A stretch of DNA of 55,846 nt from contig NZ_JAIQWW010000029.1 of the NCBI RefSeq assembly GCF_020164455.1, positions 1 to 55,846 of the forward strand. The letters are read 5' to 3'. The stretch's first letter is position 1, and the number at the start of each line of letters is the position of its first letter. The DNA comes from Phyllobacterium chamaecytisi. GTDB lineage: Bacteria > Pseudomonadota > Alphaproteobacteria > Rhizobiales > Rhizobiaceae. Shown one piece after another: positions 17,576-27,316 of this stretch. The notes beneath the pieces were generated by a model that had not been told where the DNA came from, made no database searches, and was given only the letters and a program-made list of their open reading frames with translations. Made by a program: the position numbers and the translations under genes.

Positions 17576-20197
17576 ATGACGTCCATTCCTGGCAACGAAA
17601 AGCAAACACGCAGGATCGAAGCTCGCGCGCAGTCAAGACTGCCGTGGGGCAAGAAGACAAAATCCGCATTGTTTGCGTTTTTCGGAATAGCAGTTGCCGT
17701 GATCGGCCTGCTGGTTCTGGATCATCTTTCTAGCGGCATTTCGATCCGTGATGTCAAGCAGTCCCTCCATGCCATACCAGGCAGTGTCCTGCTGACTGCG
17801 CTATTCTTTACTTTTGTGAGTTTCGCTGCCGTTGCGCTCTATGATGTGGTTGCTGTCGAAACCATCGCACCGGGGCGAGTGCCCTATCACATATCAGCCA
17901 TGGCGGGCGGTGCGGGATATGCAATCTCAAACGCTCTCGGGTTTTCCCTGCTTACCGGCGGCGCGCTTCGCTATCGGGTCTATGCCGCCGAAGGGATCGA
18001 TATCGCCGATATCGGCCGGATTATCGGTACTTCCTGGATGGCGATCTGGTTTGCTTTCACCATCCTGATTGCTGTCGCCCTCGTCATCGATCCCTCACGG
18101 ATACCCTGGATATTATCGTTCGGACCGGTTCTCGATCAACTTATCGGTATGTTGGTTCTCCTTGCCGTGGCGGTCCTGTTGTACTGGCTTTCTCGCCGCG
18201 AGCGCACGCTTAACATCGGCCGCCTATCGGTTCGCTTACCCTCGTCGCAGGGTGCCCTGCTGCAGATTTTGGCCGGTCTGGTGGATGTGGCCGCGGCCGC
18301 CGCGACACTCTATGTCCTGCTTCCGGCAGGCTCTGTGAACAGTATTCCAGCGTTTGCTCTTGTCTACGTGGTCGCTGTCGCTCTTGGTATCATCAGCCAT
18401 GCACCCGGCGGCATCGGTGCATTTGAAGCGACCATTGTTGCGGGCCTTGGATTGGGGCAAAATCCCGACGCTATAGCGGCGCTTGTCGCATATCGCGTCA
18501 TCTACACGCTCATTCCGTTTCTGGCGGCGATAGCAGGTTTCGTCGTTTCTGAAGTCTTGCGCCGCCGCCATCTCATCGCCGGCCCAACCATTTCCGCTGT
18601 GCGAATGTTCGAGCCGCTCATCCCGCCGCTCTCGGCTGGCATCGCCTTTCTTGGCGGTATCGTTCTGCTTATTTCCGCGGTCATTCCCGATCTTCACCAC
18701 CGGCTGGAAATGCTTGCCGACATATTGCCCTTACCATTTCTGGAAATGTCCCATCTTGGCGCGAGCTTCGTCGGGTTGGCGTTGCTGATCGTCGCGCGGG
18801 GCCTCGCACGGCGTCTCTGGCGCGCCTGGTTCCTCGCGCTGATCCTCTTCAGCCTTGGGGCGATCTTCGCATTGAGCAAGGCCTTTGCCTGGGAAGAAGC
18901 GCTCATGCTTGCTTTGATGGCAGGCACGCTTCTGCTATTTCGCGATTCATTTTATCGCAAACCGCTGGGCGAGCATTTCAGCTTGTCCTGGGGCTGGCTG
19001 GCCAGCGTCGGCACAACAGCGTTTGCCATTCTCTGGCTCGGTCTTTTCGCCTATCGGCATGTCGAATATGCGAATGAACTGTGGTGGGAGTTTGCATGGG
19101 ATGCACAGGCATCGCGTTTCCTTCGTGTTTCTGTACTCATCCTGACTGTTCTCGCGGCGATAACGATCAATACAATCATCAATGGTGTTGGCCGGAGCAA
19201 ACTGCGCGCCCAGCCCATTCCGGAACAGGTGCCCGATCTCGTTGCTATGTCCCCGAGCGCTTCGGATGCGCTTGCTTTGCTTGGTGACAAGCGCTTCCTG
19301 ATGGATCCCAAAGGCAAAGGTTTTGTCATGTATGCCCGTTCGGGCGGAAGTCTGGTTTCAATGGGGGAACCAGTGGGCAGCGATGAAGTGATTGCCGATC
19401 TGGCCTGGGCTTTTCGAGGACTGGCAGATCGCACCGGTACTAGAACGGTATTCTACGGGGTAGGTCCGGAAAGACTGCCTCTGTTCCTGGATATGGGCTT
19501 GACTGCCCTGAAGCTCGGCGAAGTTGCACGCGTTGATCTCAGCGATTTCTCGCTTGAGGGCTCCAAGCGCCAGCCCCTGCGCTACGCCGCCCGGCGCTTG
19601 GAAAAGGAAGGGATCAGCTTTGAAATCCTTCCAAAGGACCAAACCGCGGATAGCATGGATGAACTTCGCGCCGTGTCCGATGCCTGGCTCGAAATGAAAT
19701 CTGGTTCCGAGAAGCGTTTCTCGCTCGGTTCGTTCGAAAATGCCTACCTTTCACACTTCGACATCGCAGTCCTGCGCAAGGAAGGCGCGATCGTGGCCTT
19801 TGCCAATGTGTGGCGCGGTGCAGGTAATCAGGAAATTGCCGTCGATCTGATGCGGCATGTGCCTGATGCATCCAGCGTCATTATGGATGGGTTGTTCGCC
19901 AATCTCCTGATGGCTGCCAAGGGGGAAGGCTACCGCTGGTTCAATCTTGGCGCTGCGCCCCTGTCAGGCCTTTCCGATAGCCATCTGGCCTCCCGGTGGA
20001 ACCGTATCGGTTCATTTATCTACCGCCGCGGCGCTGAATTTTATCGGTTTGACGGACTGCGCGCTTTCAAGGATAAGTTCGGCCCGAAATGGACTCCCTA
20101 TTATCTGATTTGCCCCCCGGGCCTCGCGACACCTCGTTCGCTGATCGATGCGACAAACCTGGTTAGCGGCAGCCCCTTCGAGGTCTTTAAACGATGA
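17576..20197 (+). CDS. mprF: Bifunctional lysyl-phosphatidylglycerol synthase/flippase
   Basis: 873 aa, full length. It transfers lysine from Lys-tRNA to phosphatidylglycerol and flips the product to the outer leaflet, lowering membrane negative charge. Residues about 35-540 hold roughly a dozen membrane helices of the flippase region (for example GISHAPGGIGAFEATIVAGLGL); residues about 560-873 are the cytoplasmic DUF2156 synthase domain (FVMYARSGGSLVSMGEPVGS, WFNLGAAPLSGL, the C-terminal KFGPKWTPYYL). In rhizobia this gene is called lpiA, is induced by low pH and is paired with acvB/atvA, as here: the stop overlaps the next start (ATGA). Confidence 0.96.
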   Translation: MTSIPGNEKQTRRIEARAQSRLPWGKKTKSALFAFFGIAVAVIGLLVLDHLSSGISIRDVKQSLHAIPGSVLLTALFFTFVSFAAVALYDVVAVETIAPGRVPYHISAMAGGAGYAISNALGFSLLTGGALRYRVYAAEGIDIADIGRIIGTSWMAIWFAFTILIAVALVIDPSRIPWILSFGPVLDQLIGMLVLLAVAVLLYWLSRRERTLNIGRLSVRLPSSQGALLQILAGLVDVAAAAATLYVLLPAGSVNSIPAFALVYVVAVALGIISHAPGGIGAFEATIVAGLGLGQNPDAIAALVAYRVIYTLIPFLAAIAGFVVSEVLRRRHLIAGPTISAVRMFEPLIPPLSAGIAFLGGIVLLISAVIPDLHHRLEMLADILPLPFLEMSHLGASFVGLALLIVARGLARRLWRAWFLALILFSLGAIFALSKAFAWEEALMLALMAGTLLLFRDSFYRKPLGEHFSLSWGWLASVGTTAFAILWLGLFAYRHVEYANELWWEFAWDAQASRFLRVSVLILTVLAAITINTIINGVGRSKLRAQPIPEQVPDLVAMSPSASDALALLGDKRFLMDPKGKGFVMYARSGGSLVSMGEPVGSDEVIADLAWAFRGLADRTGTRTVFYGVGPERLPLFLDMGLTALKLGEVARVDLSDFSLEGSKRQPLRYAARRLEKEGISFEILPKDQTADSMDELRAVSDAWLEMKSGSEKRFSLGSFENAYLSHFDIAVLRKEGAIVAFANVWRGAGNQEIAVDLMRHVPDASSVIMDGLFANLLMAAKGEGYRWFNLGAAPLSGLSDSHLASRWNRIGSFIYRRGAEFYRFDGLRAFKDKFGPKWTPYYLICPPGLATPRSLIDATNLVSGSPFEVFKR

Positions 20198-21576
20198 AAT
20201 TTATTCGCAGGCCCTACCTCTTCGCCATACTTGCACTTGTCCTCGTTAGCGTGGGTCTTTCTACAGCGCTTCATTTTTTCCCTTGGTTTGGTTTCGGGTC
20301 TTCGGGCGGCCGAATTCTCATTTCGTCCGAGCGCCTTAACGACGTCCCGCTGTTGAAACCAGCTGGCAAGCCGACAGGTATTGCCATCCTTGTGTCGCAG
20401 AAGGGTGGTCTCGGCGCTGACGATGAAACCTTGACGAAACTGCTGCTGGATCGCGATTTTCTCGTGCTGACTGTTGACCTGGAGAAATGGCGCAAGGAAC
20501 TCGATCAGGACACGGGCGATTGCACCTATTTTGTTTCCGATCTTGAAGGCATAGCAAAGGAAGCTCAGCGCCAGATTGCCGTCGATACCTATATGCATCC
20601 GGTGGTTATCGGTATCGGCGAGGGTGGTGTCATGGCTTATGCGTCGATGTCCGACGCTCCAGCCGCGACGCTTGCCGGTGCGGTTTCAGTCGATCCATCA
20701 GTGGCGCTCAAAACGAAGCTTCCCTCATGCGAGGGTGCGGACTACGAAGCCGTTCCGGGCGAGGGGTTCAGCTACTCCTATGACGCCGACCTACCCAATC
20801 CGACGACGATTGTGCGGGAGAAGCCCGACACTGATCCCAAGGGTCCTCCGAGTGCCGGATTTTTTCTAGCGCAGGAAAAAATTGGTGCCACCAAAGCTGA
20901 GCGGTTTGTAATAGCGGCTGATGCAGCAGTCGATATTGCCAAGGAAGATGCTTCAGCGGAGGCCTTGCCCACCATCGACGTTCCTGCCGCTGATGGCCAG
21001 GCTAAATACCTCGCGGTATTCTTCTCCGGCGATGGCGGCTGGCGCGATATCGACAAATCAGTTGGCGACATCATTGCGAAAAAGGGTGTGCACGTTGTCG
21101 GCGTAGATTCGCTGCGTTATTTCTGGTCGCTGCGCAAACCGGAAGACATCGCCAAGGACATTACGAGGATTGTCGCCAAGGCTGACCCCTCCGGCAAATT
21201 GCCGGTGGTTTTGCTCGGCTATTCTTTCGGTGCTAATACGATCCCATTCTCGTGGCCCTTTCTGCCGAAACAGCTGCAAGACCGCATCAGTCTCGTCGGC
21301 TTGATCGGCACGGAAGAGACCACGCCGTTTCAGGTTTCTGTTGGTGCGTGGCTTGGCTTGGGCGGCGATAATGAAGTAGCACCGGCAGTTGCAAAGCTGC
21401 CGCTGGACAAGGTCCTATGCGTTTATGGTTCGGAAGAGGATGATACGGCGTGCACGGCTCCATCGCTTGCGGCAGTTCAGAAGATCGAGCTTGCCGGGGA
21501 CCATCACTATGATGAGAAATATGAGATGCTTGCTGGCAAGCTGATGGAAGCTGTTGCATCGCGGCAGCCAAAGTAA
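20194..21576 (+). CDS. acvB: AcvB/VirJ-family periplasmic lysyl-phosphatidylglycerol hydrolase
   Basis: 460 aa with an N-terminal signal/anchor (hydrophobic residues 8-28). The C-terminal VirJ-like domain has FFSGDGGWRDIDKSVG, VVGVDSLRYFW and the nucleophile elbow LLGYSFGANTIPF, with the late His in AGDHHYDEKY as base; the N-terminal part is a related, partly degenerate repeat (GIGEGGVMAYA). AcvB of Agrobacterium and AtvA of Rhizobium tropici belong here; AcvB removes lysine from lysyl-phosphatidylglycerol made by the partner encoded just upstream. The four-base overlap makes synthase and hydrolase co-translated. Confidence 0.94.
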   Translation: MKFIRRPYLFAILALVLVSVGLSTALHFFPWFGFGSSGGRILISSERLNDVPLLKPAGKPTGIAILVSQKGGLGADDETLTKLLLDRDFLVLTVDLEKWRKELDQDTGDCTYFVSDLEGIAKEAQRQIAVDTYMHPVVIGIGEGGVMAYASMSDAPAATLAGAVSVDPSVALKTKLPSCEGADYEAVPGEGFSYSYDADLPNPTTIVREKPDTDPKGPPSAGFFLAQEKIGATKAERFVIAADAAVDIAKEDASAEALPTIDVPAADGQAKYLAVFFSGDGGWRDIDKSVGDIIAKKGVHVVGVDSLRYFWSLRKPEDIAKDITRIVAKADPSGKLPVVLLGYSFGANTIPFSWPFLPKQLQDRISLVGLIGTEETTPFQVSVGAWLGLGGDNEVAPAVAKLPLDKVLCVYGSEEDDTACTAPSLAAVQKIELAGDHHYDEKYEMLAGKLMEAVASRQPK

Positions 21577-21618
21577 CAATCATGTCGCGGCCTGGGCTTC
21601 TGTCCGTGGGCCGCGACG

Positions 21619-23418
21619 CTACATTTCGCTCAATCCGCTAAAAACCAGACCTGTCACGCTTTCCTTTGCCGAAGCCTTGATGGTGGCGATTGATGCGCTA
21701 ACGCGGTTTACGTCGACCTGCATATGGCCTTGCGCAATTTCCAATACGGCGACGCTGCAGCGCATCAGCGGGAATAGACGTTCGCCGCCCGTCCTGTCAT
21801 GGGCGAGGATAACACCAGCTGCGCGGTCTTCCGGGCTGTAAAGTTCGCGGACTTTGACGCTGAAATCTAGCAACAGTTGTGTCAATACTGGTTCCAGCTC
21901 GCCGCGTGTTCCTCCTGTTATGCCGACGAAAAAGTCATCTCCACCGACATGGCCGAGGAATTTATCTTCTCCGACGAAATGGTGTCTGAGCAAAGAGGCG
22001 AAAAGAGCAATGGCGAGATCACCCTTCTGAAAACCATAGTGATCGTTGAAGGGCTTGAAATTGTCGAAGTCGAAATAACAGAAGTACCGCGTGTCGGAGC
22101 CGTCGCGCATGACATCCTGGACATAGTCGCGAATGGATCTGTTACCCGGAAGGCTGGTTAGCGGATTCTGGTCCTGGGCCGTCTTGAGTAGCTTTTCATT
22201 GATAATTTTCAAAAGCGACGAAGCTGAAAGCACGCCCGCATAGCGAAGATTTTCCGTCAGGATCACGCAATCGCTGCCATTCATGCCAGCGAAGATTTTC
22301 AGCATTTGCTCGGCAGGCGTATTAATATCTGCAATGGGCGCCTCGGTAACGAAGTGCGCGATCCCGCGCTGATAGATACGGTTCTTCAATAGGTCACGAC
22401 CGAACGGGTGATAAATTCTCTCTTTGACATGATGCTCGTGCAGTACGCCGCGTGGCTCGTCATTGGCCCCGAGGATGGGAAAGAAGCTTTGTTGCGGGTT
22501 GTTGCGGAAAAGCTCGAAGACCTTGTCGAGATCATCATTTTCTCGCACGGCAGGCAGGCGCTGTACCTGCGCTCTGATCAGGATGCTGTCCAGCGTTGTG
22601 GTCTGCCTGCGTAAGGATCCCGCCTGTTCGAGATGAGGATACGAATCCTGCAATTCGCCAAAATGCGTGGTAGGGCGCGCGATGAAATATCCTTGCACGA
22701 GATCGCAGCCAAGTTCCCGGCAGATTACGAATTCTGCTTCAGTTTCAACCCCTTCAGCGATGATCCGGGCGCCGAGCATATGCGCGGTCTGAACGATCTG
22801 TTTGACGATGTGCCGTTTGCGTGGTGTGGCATCCAGCTTCGATACGAAATGACGGTCGATTTTGACATAATCCGTTGCATAGTCGCAGAGCAGCTTAAGG
22901 CCGTTGAAGCCAACTCCAAAATCATCGATGGCCAGCTTGAAACCGGAATGGCGTAGCTTTTTGATGAGTTCAGAAAACGCCGGATCCTGTGCGTTGTCGA
23001 AGCGTTCTGACAGTTCGAAGCAGATTGAGGAAGGGCGTATCCCTGCTTTGGTTAAATGATTGGTGAGTCGTTCCACGATATCGCTGCCGAGGCCAACGAG
23101 CCTTGCATCCATGTTGATAAAGAGCATTCGCTGGCTATAGCCGGGCAGTCCGCCGAACTCGGCAAAGGCGCGACTGTTTACCATTTGCTCAAGCTCTAGC
23201 AATTGATTGACGTCGTGAGCTTTGTCCAGAAGTTCCAAAGGCGATTGGAAGCCCAGGCGGTCATAGCCACGCATCAACGATTCATAACCAAATGTCGCAC
23301 CGCTTGCGGCTTCAACAACGGGCTGAAAGGCGGTTTCGATAGCTAGTTTTGCGAGTGTAACGAGCTGATCATCGCCAAAACGACGCAAAACCAACATTTC
23401 GGCTGGACGAAAACTCAT
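21619..23418 (-). CDS. Cyclic-di-GMP protein: EAL, CBS-like pair, GGDDF
   Basis: 599 aa from the ATG at 23418, which has GGAG 8 bases upstream; the frame is open to 23445. Residues about 15-250 form an EAL phosphodiesterase domain with its catalytic set apparently intact: the signature is ESL (FGYESLMRG), then INMDARL, CFELSER, IDDFGVG, VKIDRHF, IAEGVETEAE and VQGYF. The middle (about 270-400) looks like a CBS pair with sensory potential (PILGANDEPRGVLHE). The C-terminus is a GGDEF-type domain with GGDDF and FDFDNFKPFND. It is cytoplasmic, with no membrane helices. Net direction, making or breaking c-di-GMP, cannot be told, but both sites look usable. Confidence 0.9.
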   Translation of the reverse strand: MSFRPAEMLVLRRFGDDQLVTLAKLAIETAFQPVVEAASGATFGYESLMRGYDRLGFQSPLELLDKAHDVNQLLELEQMVNSRAFAEFGGLPGYSQRMLFINMDARLVGLGSDIVERLTNHLTKAGIRPSSICFELSERFDNAQDPAFSELIKKLRHSGFKLAIDDFGVGFNGLKLLCDYATDYVKIDRHFVSKLDATPRKRHIVKQIVQTAHMLGARIIAEGVETEAEFVICRELGCDLVQGYFIARPTTHFGELQDSYPHLEQAGSLRRQTTTLDSILIRAQVQRLPAVRENDDLDKVFELFRNNPQQSFFPILGANDEPRGVLHEHHVKERIYHPFGRDLLKNRIYQRGIAHFVTEAPIADINTPAEQMLKIFAGMNGSDCVILTENLRYAGVLSASSLLKIINEKLLKTAQDQNPLTSLPGNRSIRDYVQDVMRDGSDTRYFCYFDFDNFKPFNDHYGFQKGDLAIALFASLLRHHFVGEDKFLGHVGGDDFFVGITGGTRGELEPVLTQLLLDFSVKVRELYSPEDRAAGVILAHDRTGGERLFPLMRCSVAVLEIAQGHMQVDVNRVSASIATIKASAKESVTGLVFSGLSEM

Positions 23419-23562
23419 GGGAAACTCCGGGGAGGGGGTAATCATTTAGATGTATATTTTTCCCTGACCCTTCAATTTTCCGTTTCCCAAATATGACAGT
23501 TTTATGAAGTTATGGGCTGCGGCGCCCGGCAGTGGACGCAACCGGAACGGCGATGCGCATGC

Positions 23563-24312
23563 TTATTTCGCCATGCTCGACGCAGATGCTAGTTGATGCT
23601 TGTTGCCCAGAATCAGCAGTTCTTCAAAGTGGTTCATGTCATTGAAGCTGCAAAAGGCGGGTGGATGAATTTCAATAATGGGCGCTGTCCTCTCAAGATA
23701 GAGCAGACACTCGTCCAACAGCTTTTGCCAGACGGGAAGGCGGTCATCAGCCAACCAGTCAACTGGATAAGCGAAGGTGATGTGAAAGACATATGTATCG
23801 TGATCCGGATGGCGGTAGCCGAACGGAACGGCGAGTGCGTCGCGCCATTTCTTGATGAGAGCTTCGTCTTCCGAAGTTGCCCCGCTGACGGTCAGACCCA
23901 CGGGAGTGACGTCAATCACCTTGATTTTGAACGACCCGAAGCCTCCGAATTGCCTGAGACGGTCCAGGTACAGACGCGTCATCTCGTCAATGCTGGTATT
24001 GAGAGGAACATCCAGCGGCCAATACGGCAGTGCGCGGCGATATTCGATGATGCCTTGAAACAATGTCATGTGCAGGCTGGACACAGGTGTGAACGCCAGT
24101 TTGCCGGAATCGGGCATCGACAGCATGCGATCTCGAACCTCAATGACAGCGCGCTCCGAGGCCGAGCCGTCCATTAGATGACAGACAACGGTATTACCCG
24201 GTTCTAGCAGGAAGGTTCCCTTCGCGTCATAGCGTGTTCCCAAGTGTCGGGGCATGTCGAAATTGCTGCTGGCGGCGTATCGGGCGAGGGACGGTTTGAT
24301 GGATTGGGACAT
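23563..24312 (-). CDS. DUF1868 protein, 2H phosphoesterase-like
   Basis: 249 aa. Two His-x-Thr motifs, SLHMTLFQG and VFHITFAYP, about 100 residues apart, are the catalytic pair of the 2H phosphoesterase superfamily (2',5'-RNA ligase and cyclic phosphodiesterase relatives); DUF1868 is a branch of it. The likely reaction is on a cyclic phosphate or a 2'-5' bond in a nucleotide or RNA end, substrate unknown. The start at 24312 gives MSQSIKPSLA. It is divergent from the iron transporter operon. Confidence 0.85.
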   Translation of the reverse strand: MSQSIKPSLARYAASSNFDMPRHLGTRYDAKGTFLLEPGNTVVCHLMDGSASERAVIEVRDRMLSMPDSGKLAFTPVSSLHMTLFQGIIEYRRALPYWPLDVPLNTSIDEMTRLYLDRLRQFGGFGSFKIKVIDVTPVGLTVSGATSEDEALIKKWRDALAVPFGYRHPDHDTYVFHITFAYPVDWLADDRLPVWQKLLDECLLYLERTAPIIEIHPPAFCSFNDMNHFEELLILGNKHQLASASSMAK

Positions 24313-24495
24313 AGAAATTCCAAGGCATGCGTTTTGCTGTGAGGCGCGCGCGGGGTTCGGTATTTGGGAGTCGGTGCGAATCGCAAATTGATCGCAATCT
24401 GCCCGATGTATTTGTCAGCGATATGAAGGGAACCATGTACAGCAAAAATCGCTGGTGCATGCCATTCGGCAACCGTTCCCAAATGCGATATAAGT

Positions 24496-24510
24496 TGACA
24501 ATTTTCATCA
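24496..24510. promoter_or_regulatory. Candidate IRO box (RirA-type iron operator)
   Basis: TGA-N9-TCA (TGACAATTTTCATCA), exactly the iron-responsive operator pattern described for RirA in rhizobia. It lies 65 bases before the start of the iron-binding-protein gene in the intergenic region with the DUF1868 gene. A three-plus-three pattern can occur by chance, so the placement is the main support. Confidence 0.55.
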
Positions 24511-24574
24511 TAAATGATTATCGGAAAGCAAGTGTAGCTGTCCAGGCTGCATGCTCATAAAAACGGAGGTCGCC

Positions 24575-25594
24575 ATGAAATTCTCTCTATCGTTCCTGGC
24601 CGGAGTCGTGGCTTTTGCCGCCGGTCTTGCCGGCTCAACAATGCTGGCAACGGCACAGAGTGAGTCGGAAGGCATTGTTGTCTATAACGCACAACACGAA
24701 AGCCTGACCGAAGCCTGGGCCGCTGGCTTCACCAAGGAAACGGGAATCAAGGTAACCTTGCGCAACGGTAGCGATATGGAATTCGCCAACCAGCTTGTCC
24801 AGGAAGGGGCTGCCTCACCTGCGGATGTATACCTGACCGAAAATTCACCGGGTATGGCGCTCGTCGACAACGCTAACCTGTTCGAGCCTCTGAACGCCGA
24901 TACGCTTGCTCAGGTGCCCGAAAATTATCGCCCGGCCAATGGTCATTGGGTCGGTGTTGCAGCCCGCTCTACCGTTTTCGTCTATGACAAGAACAAGCTG
25001 ACCGAGGACAAACTGCCAAAGTCTATGCTGGATCTCGCGGACGCAAGCTGGAAAGGCCGTTGGGCAGCATCGCCGTCCGGGGCTGACTTCCAGGCAATTG
25101 TCGGTGCGCTTCTCCAGCTGAAGGGCGAAGAAGCAACCGCTGCTTGGCTAAAAGCAATGAAGGAAAATTTCACTCCCTACAAGGGCAACAGCACTGCCAT
25201 GAAGGCCGTCAATGCCGGCGAGGTCGAGGGTGCAGTTATCTACCATTATTATTACTTTGGTGATCAGGCCAAGACCGGAGAGAACAGCAAAAACATCGCC
25301 TCACACTACTTCAAGAATGAAGATCCGGGCGCATTCGTAAGCGTCTCGGGTGGCGGTGTTTTGGCCTCCAGCAAGCACAAGGAGCAGGCACAGGCATTCG
25401 TAAAGTGGGTTACCGGCAAAGGCGGCCAGGAGATCCTGCGAGACGGCACATCCTTCGAATATGCCGTAGGTGAGGGAGCCGCATCCAACGCCAAACTGGT
25501 TCCGCTTACTGACCTGCAAGCTCCTAAAGTCGAGCCGTCGAAGCTTGACAGCAAAAAGGTCACCGAGCTGATGACTGCTGCTGGTTTGCTCTAG
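24575..25594 (+). CDS. Iron(III) ABC transporter substrate-binding protein (FbpA/AfuA type)
   Basis: 339 aa; the ATG at 24575 has a strong GGAGGT ribosome site, so the earlier in-frame start at 24551 is rejected. A Sec signal peptide ends near MLATAQS. Mature start GIVVYNAQHESLTEAWAAGF is typical of the ferric-binding branch of type II periplasmic binding proteins, and the paired tyrosines in VIYHYYYFG are at the place of the iron-binding tyrosines. It carries ferric ion (possibly chelated) to the permease encoded downstream. A candidate iron-responsive operator lies upstream. Confidence 0.93.
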   Translation: MKFSLSFLAGVVAFAAGLAGSTMLATAQSESEGIVVYNAQHESLTEAWAAGFTKETGIKVTLRNGSDMEFANQLVQEGAASPADVYLTENSPGMALVDNANLFEPLNADTLAQVPENYRPANGHWVGVAARSTVFVYDKNKLTEDKLPKSMLDLADASWKGRWAASPSGADFQAIVGALLQLKGEEATAAWLKAMKENFTPYKGNSTAMKAVNAGEVEGAVIYHYYYFGDQAKTGENSKNIASHYFKNEDPGAFVSVSGGGVLASSKHKEQAQAFVKWVTGKGGQEILRDGTSFEYAVGEGAASNAKLVPLTDLQAPKVEPSKLDSKKVTELMTAAGLL

Positions 25595-25630
25595 CCGTAA
25601 CACTCTGGTCGAGCTAACAGTTCGCCACGA

Positions 25631-25656
25631 CATCCCCGGTGCTTCCATCGGGGATG
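25631..25656 (+). terminator. Hairpin after the iron-binding-protein gene
   Basis: An 8-bp perfect stem, CATCCCCG with CGGGGATG, a 10-base loop, then TTGTTC. A partial terminator that would let the binding protein be made in excess over the permease. Confidence 0.6.
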
Positions 25657-25671
25657 TTGTTCAAATTCCAG

Positions 25672-25706
25672 GCAGCTACAGTCAGTTGTTGACTGACTGT
25701 AGCTGC
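25672..25706 (+). promoter_or_regulatory. Long perfect hairpin between binding protein and permease genes
   Basis: A perfect 15-bp stem (25672-25686 with 25692-25706; arm GCAGCTACAGTCAGT) and a 5-base loop. No T-run follows, so it is more likely an mRNA-processing or stabilising structure than a terminator. It ends only about 20 bases before the TTG candidate start of the permease, so it could also limit its translation. Confidence 0.6.
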
Positions 25707-25726
25707 AACGATGAAAGCAATTTACA

Positions 25727-27316
25727 TTGCCGCCAAGCCAGTCACTTTACCAGCCAGGCGATATTCTCCAAGCTCCCAACCCGCTCATCCGGCGCCGTTG
25801 GATGTCGAACGCGCCTGTGGTTCTGGCAGCAGCGATCGTTTCGCTTGTCTCGCTGCTGCCTGTCGGGTTTGTCATCTGGATCGGCATACAGACCGGCTGG
25901 GAAACCGCCTCGGCCCTGATTTTCCGGCCACGAGTGGGCGAGCTTCTGATCAATACCGCACTGCTGCTCGCGGTCACAATCCCGATATCCATCATCCTTG
26001 CAGTGACGCTTGCATGGCTCACGGAGCGCACCGATTTGCGCGGAGCGCGCATCTGGTCCTGGTTCGCAGTAGCACCGCTTGCAGTCCCAGCTTTTGTGCA
26101 AAGCTACGCGTGGGTCAGCCTGATACCCGGCCTGCATGGGCTTTTCGGTGGCGTTCTGGTGTCGGTTTTGGCATATTTTCCATTCTTGTATCTGCCGGTT
26201 TCCGCCCAGCTCCGCCGGCTGGATCCGGCAATCGAGGATGCGGCCGCTTCTCTGGGCAACGGTCCGTGGCGTGTCTTCTTTTTCGCAGTGTTGCCCCAAT
26301 TGCGTCTCGCTATTTGCGGGGGCTCGTTGCTGATCGGGCTTCATCTCCTTGCCGAATATGGTCTCTACGTCATGATACGGTTCGATACGTTCACGACGGC
26401 CATTGTCGATCAGTTTCAGTCGGCCTTTAATGGTCCCGCGGCCAATATGCTCGGTGGCGTGTTGGTCGTTTGCTGCTTCGGCCTTTTGGGCCTTGAAGCA
26501 CTTTTGCGAGGCAATGAACGCTATGCCCGGGTCGGCTCGGGTGCTGCACGCGATCCGGTCAAACACAGATTGGGTTTGCTGGCGATACCCGCTTTTCTGA
26601 TTTGCCTGATCACAGCCGGGCTGTCTCTCGGCGTTCCATTCGTCACTCTCGCCCGTTGGCTGTCTCTCGGCGGCATAGGCAGCTGGCGCTTGGACCTGAT
26701 TGGCATGGCTCTTGGTCAAACCATCATATTTGCAGTTGTGGGCGCCTTCCTGACCACCATTATCACAGTGCCAATGGCTTGGCTTTCAGTTCGAGCGCCG
26801 GGCCGTTTTCAACGGATTATGGAGGCGTGTCACTACTATGTCGGATCCTTGCCCGGAGTGGTGGTGGCATTGGCGCTGGTGACTGTAACCGTACGCGTCG
26901 CGCTTCCTCTGTATCAGACAGTATTCACGCTCCTACTCGCCTACGCCCTACTATTTCTTCCCAGGTCGCTCGTTGGTTTGCGCGCTAGTATTGCGCAGGT
27001 GCCGGTCGAGCTTGAGCAGGCAGCCATGGCGCTTGGACGGTCACCCGCACAGGCAGTCAGGCAGATCACCATGCGCCTTGCTGCTCCCGGCGTTGCGGTC
27101 AGCATGGCACTGGTAGGCTTGGGAATAACCAACGAATTGACGGCGACGCTGATGCTGGCACCAAACGGCACTCGGACGCTTGCGATGCAGTTCTGGTCGC
27201 TTACCAGCGAGATTGACTATGTGGGTGCGGCACCCTACGCGCTCATGATGGTGCTCTTGTCCCTGCCCATGACGCTTCTGCTTTATGCACAATCGAAAAG
27301 AATGGGTGGACGATGA
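25727..27316 (+). CDS. Iron(III) ABC transporter permease (FbpB type)
   Basis: 529 aa in the longest frame, starting at TTG 25727; the ATG at 25802 ([11 protein letters not shown]) would give 504 aa and begins right before the first membrane helix. Neither has a good ribosome site. Two fused permease halves, each with about six helices and an EAA-type loop for ATPase contact ([16 protein letters not shown] in the first, [17 protein letters not shown] in the second), as in FbpB/SfuB ferric permeases. The stop overlaps the ATPase gene start (ATGA). Confidence 0.92.
   Translation: MPPSQSLYQPGDILQAPNPLIRRRWMSNAPVVLAAAIVSLVSLLPVGFVIWIGIQTGWETASALIFRPRVGELLINTALLLAVTIPISIILAVTLAWLTERTDLRGARIWSWFAVAPLAVPAFVQSYAWVSLIPGLHGLFGGVLVSVLAYFPFLYLPVSAQLRRLDPAIEDAAASLGNGPWRVFFFAVLPQLRLAICGGSLLIGLHLLAEYGLYVMIRFDTFTTAIVDQFQSAFNGPAANMLGGVLVVCCFGLLGLEALLRGNERYARVGSGAARDPVKHRLGLLAIPAFLICLITAGLSLGVPFVTLARWLSLGGIGSWRLDLIGMALGQTIIFAVVGAFLTTIITVPMAWLSVRAPGRFQRIMEACHYYVGSLPGVVVALALVTVTVRVALPLYQTVFTLLLAYALLFLPRSLVGLRASIAQVPVELEQAAMALGRSPAQAVRQITMRLAAPGVAVSMALVGLGITNELTATLMLAPNGTRTLAMQFWSLTSEIDYVGAAPYALMMVLLSLPMTLLLYAQSKRMGGR

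Noticed and set aside
25711..26719. Long open frames of 239 codons (plus) and 325 codons (minus) across the iron permease
   Set aside because: Both are shadows of the FbpB-type permease; Arg/Gln/Pro-rich composition and no family features, while the permease frame has helices and EAA loops.
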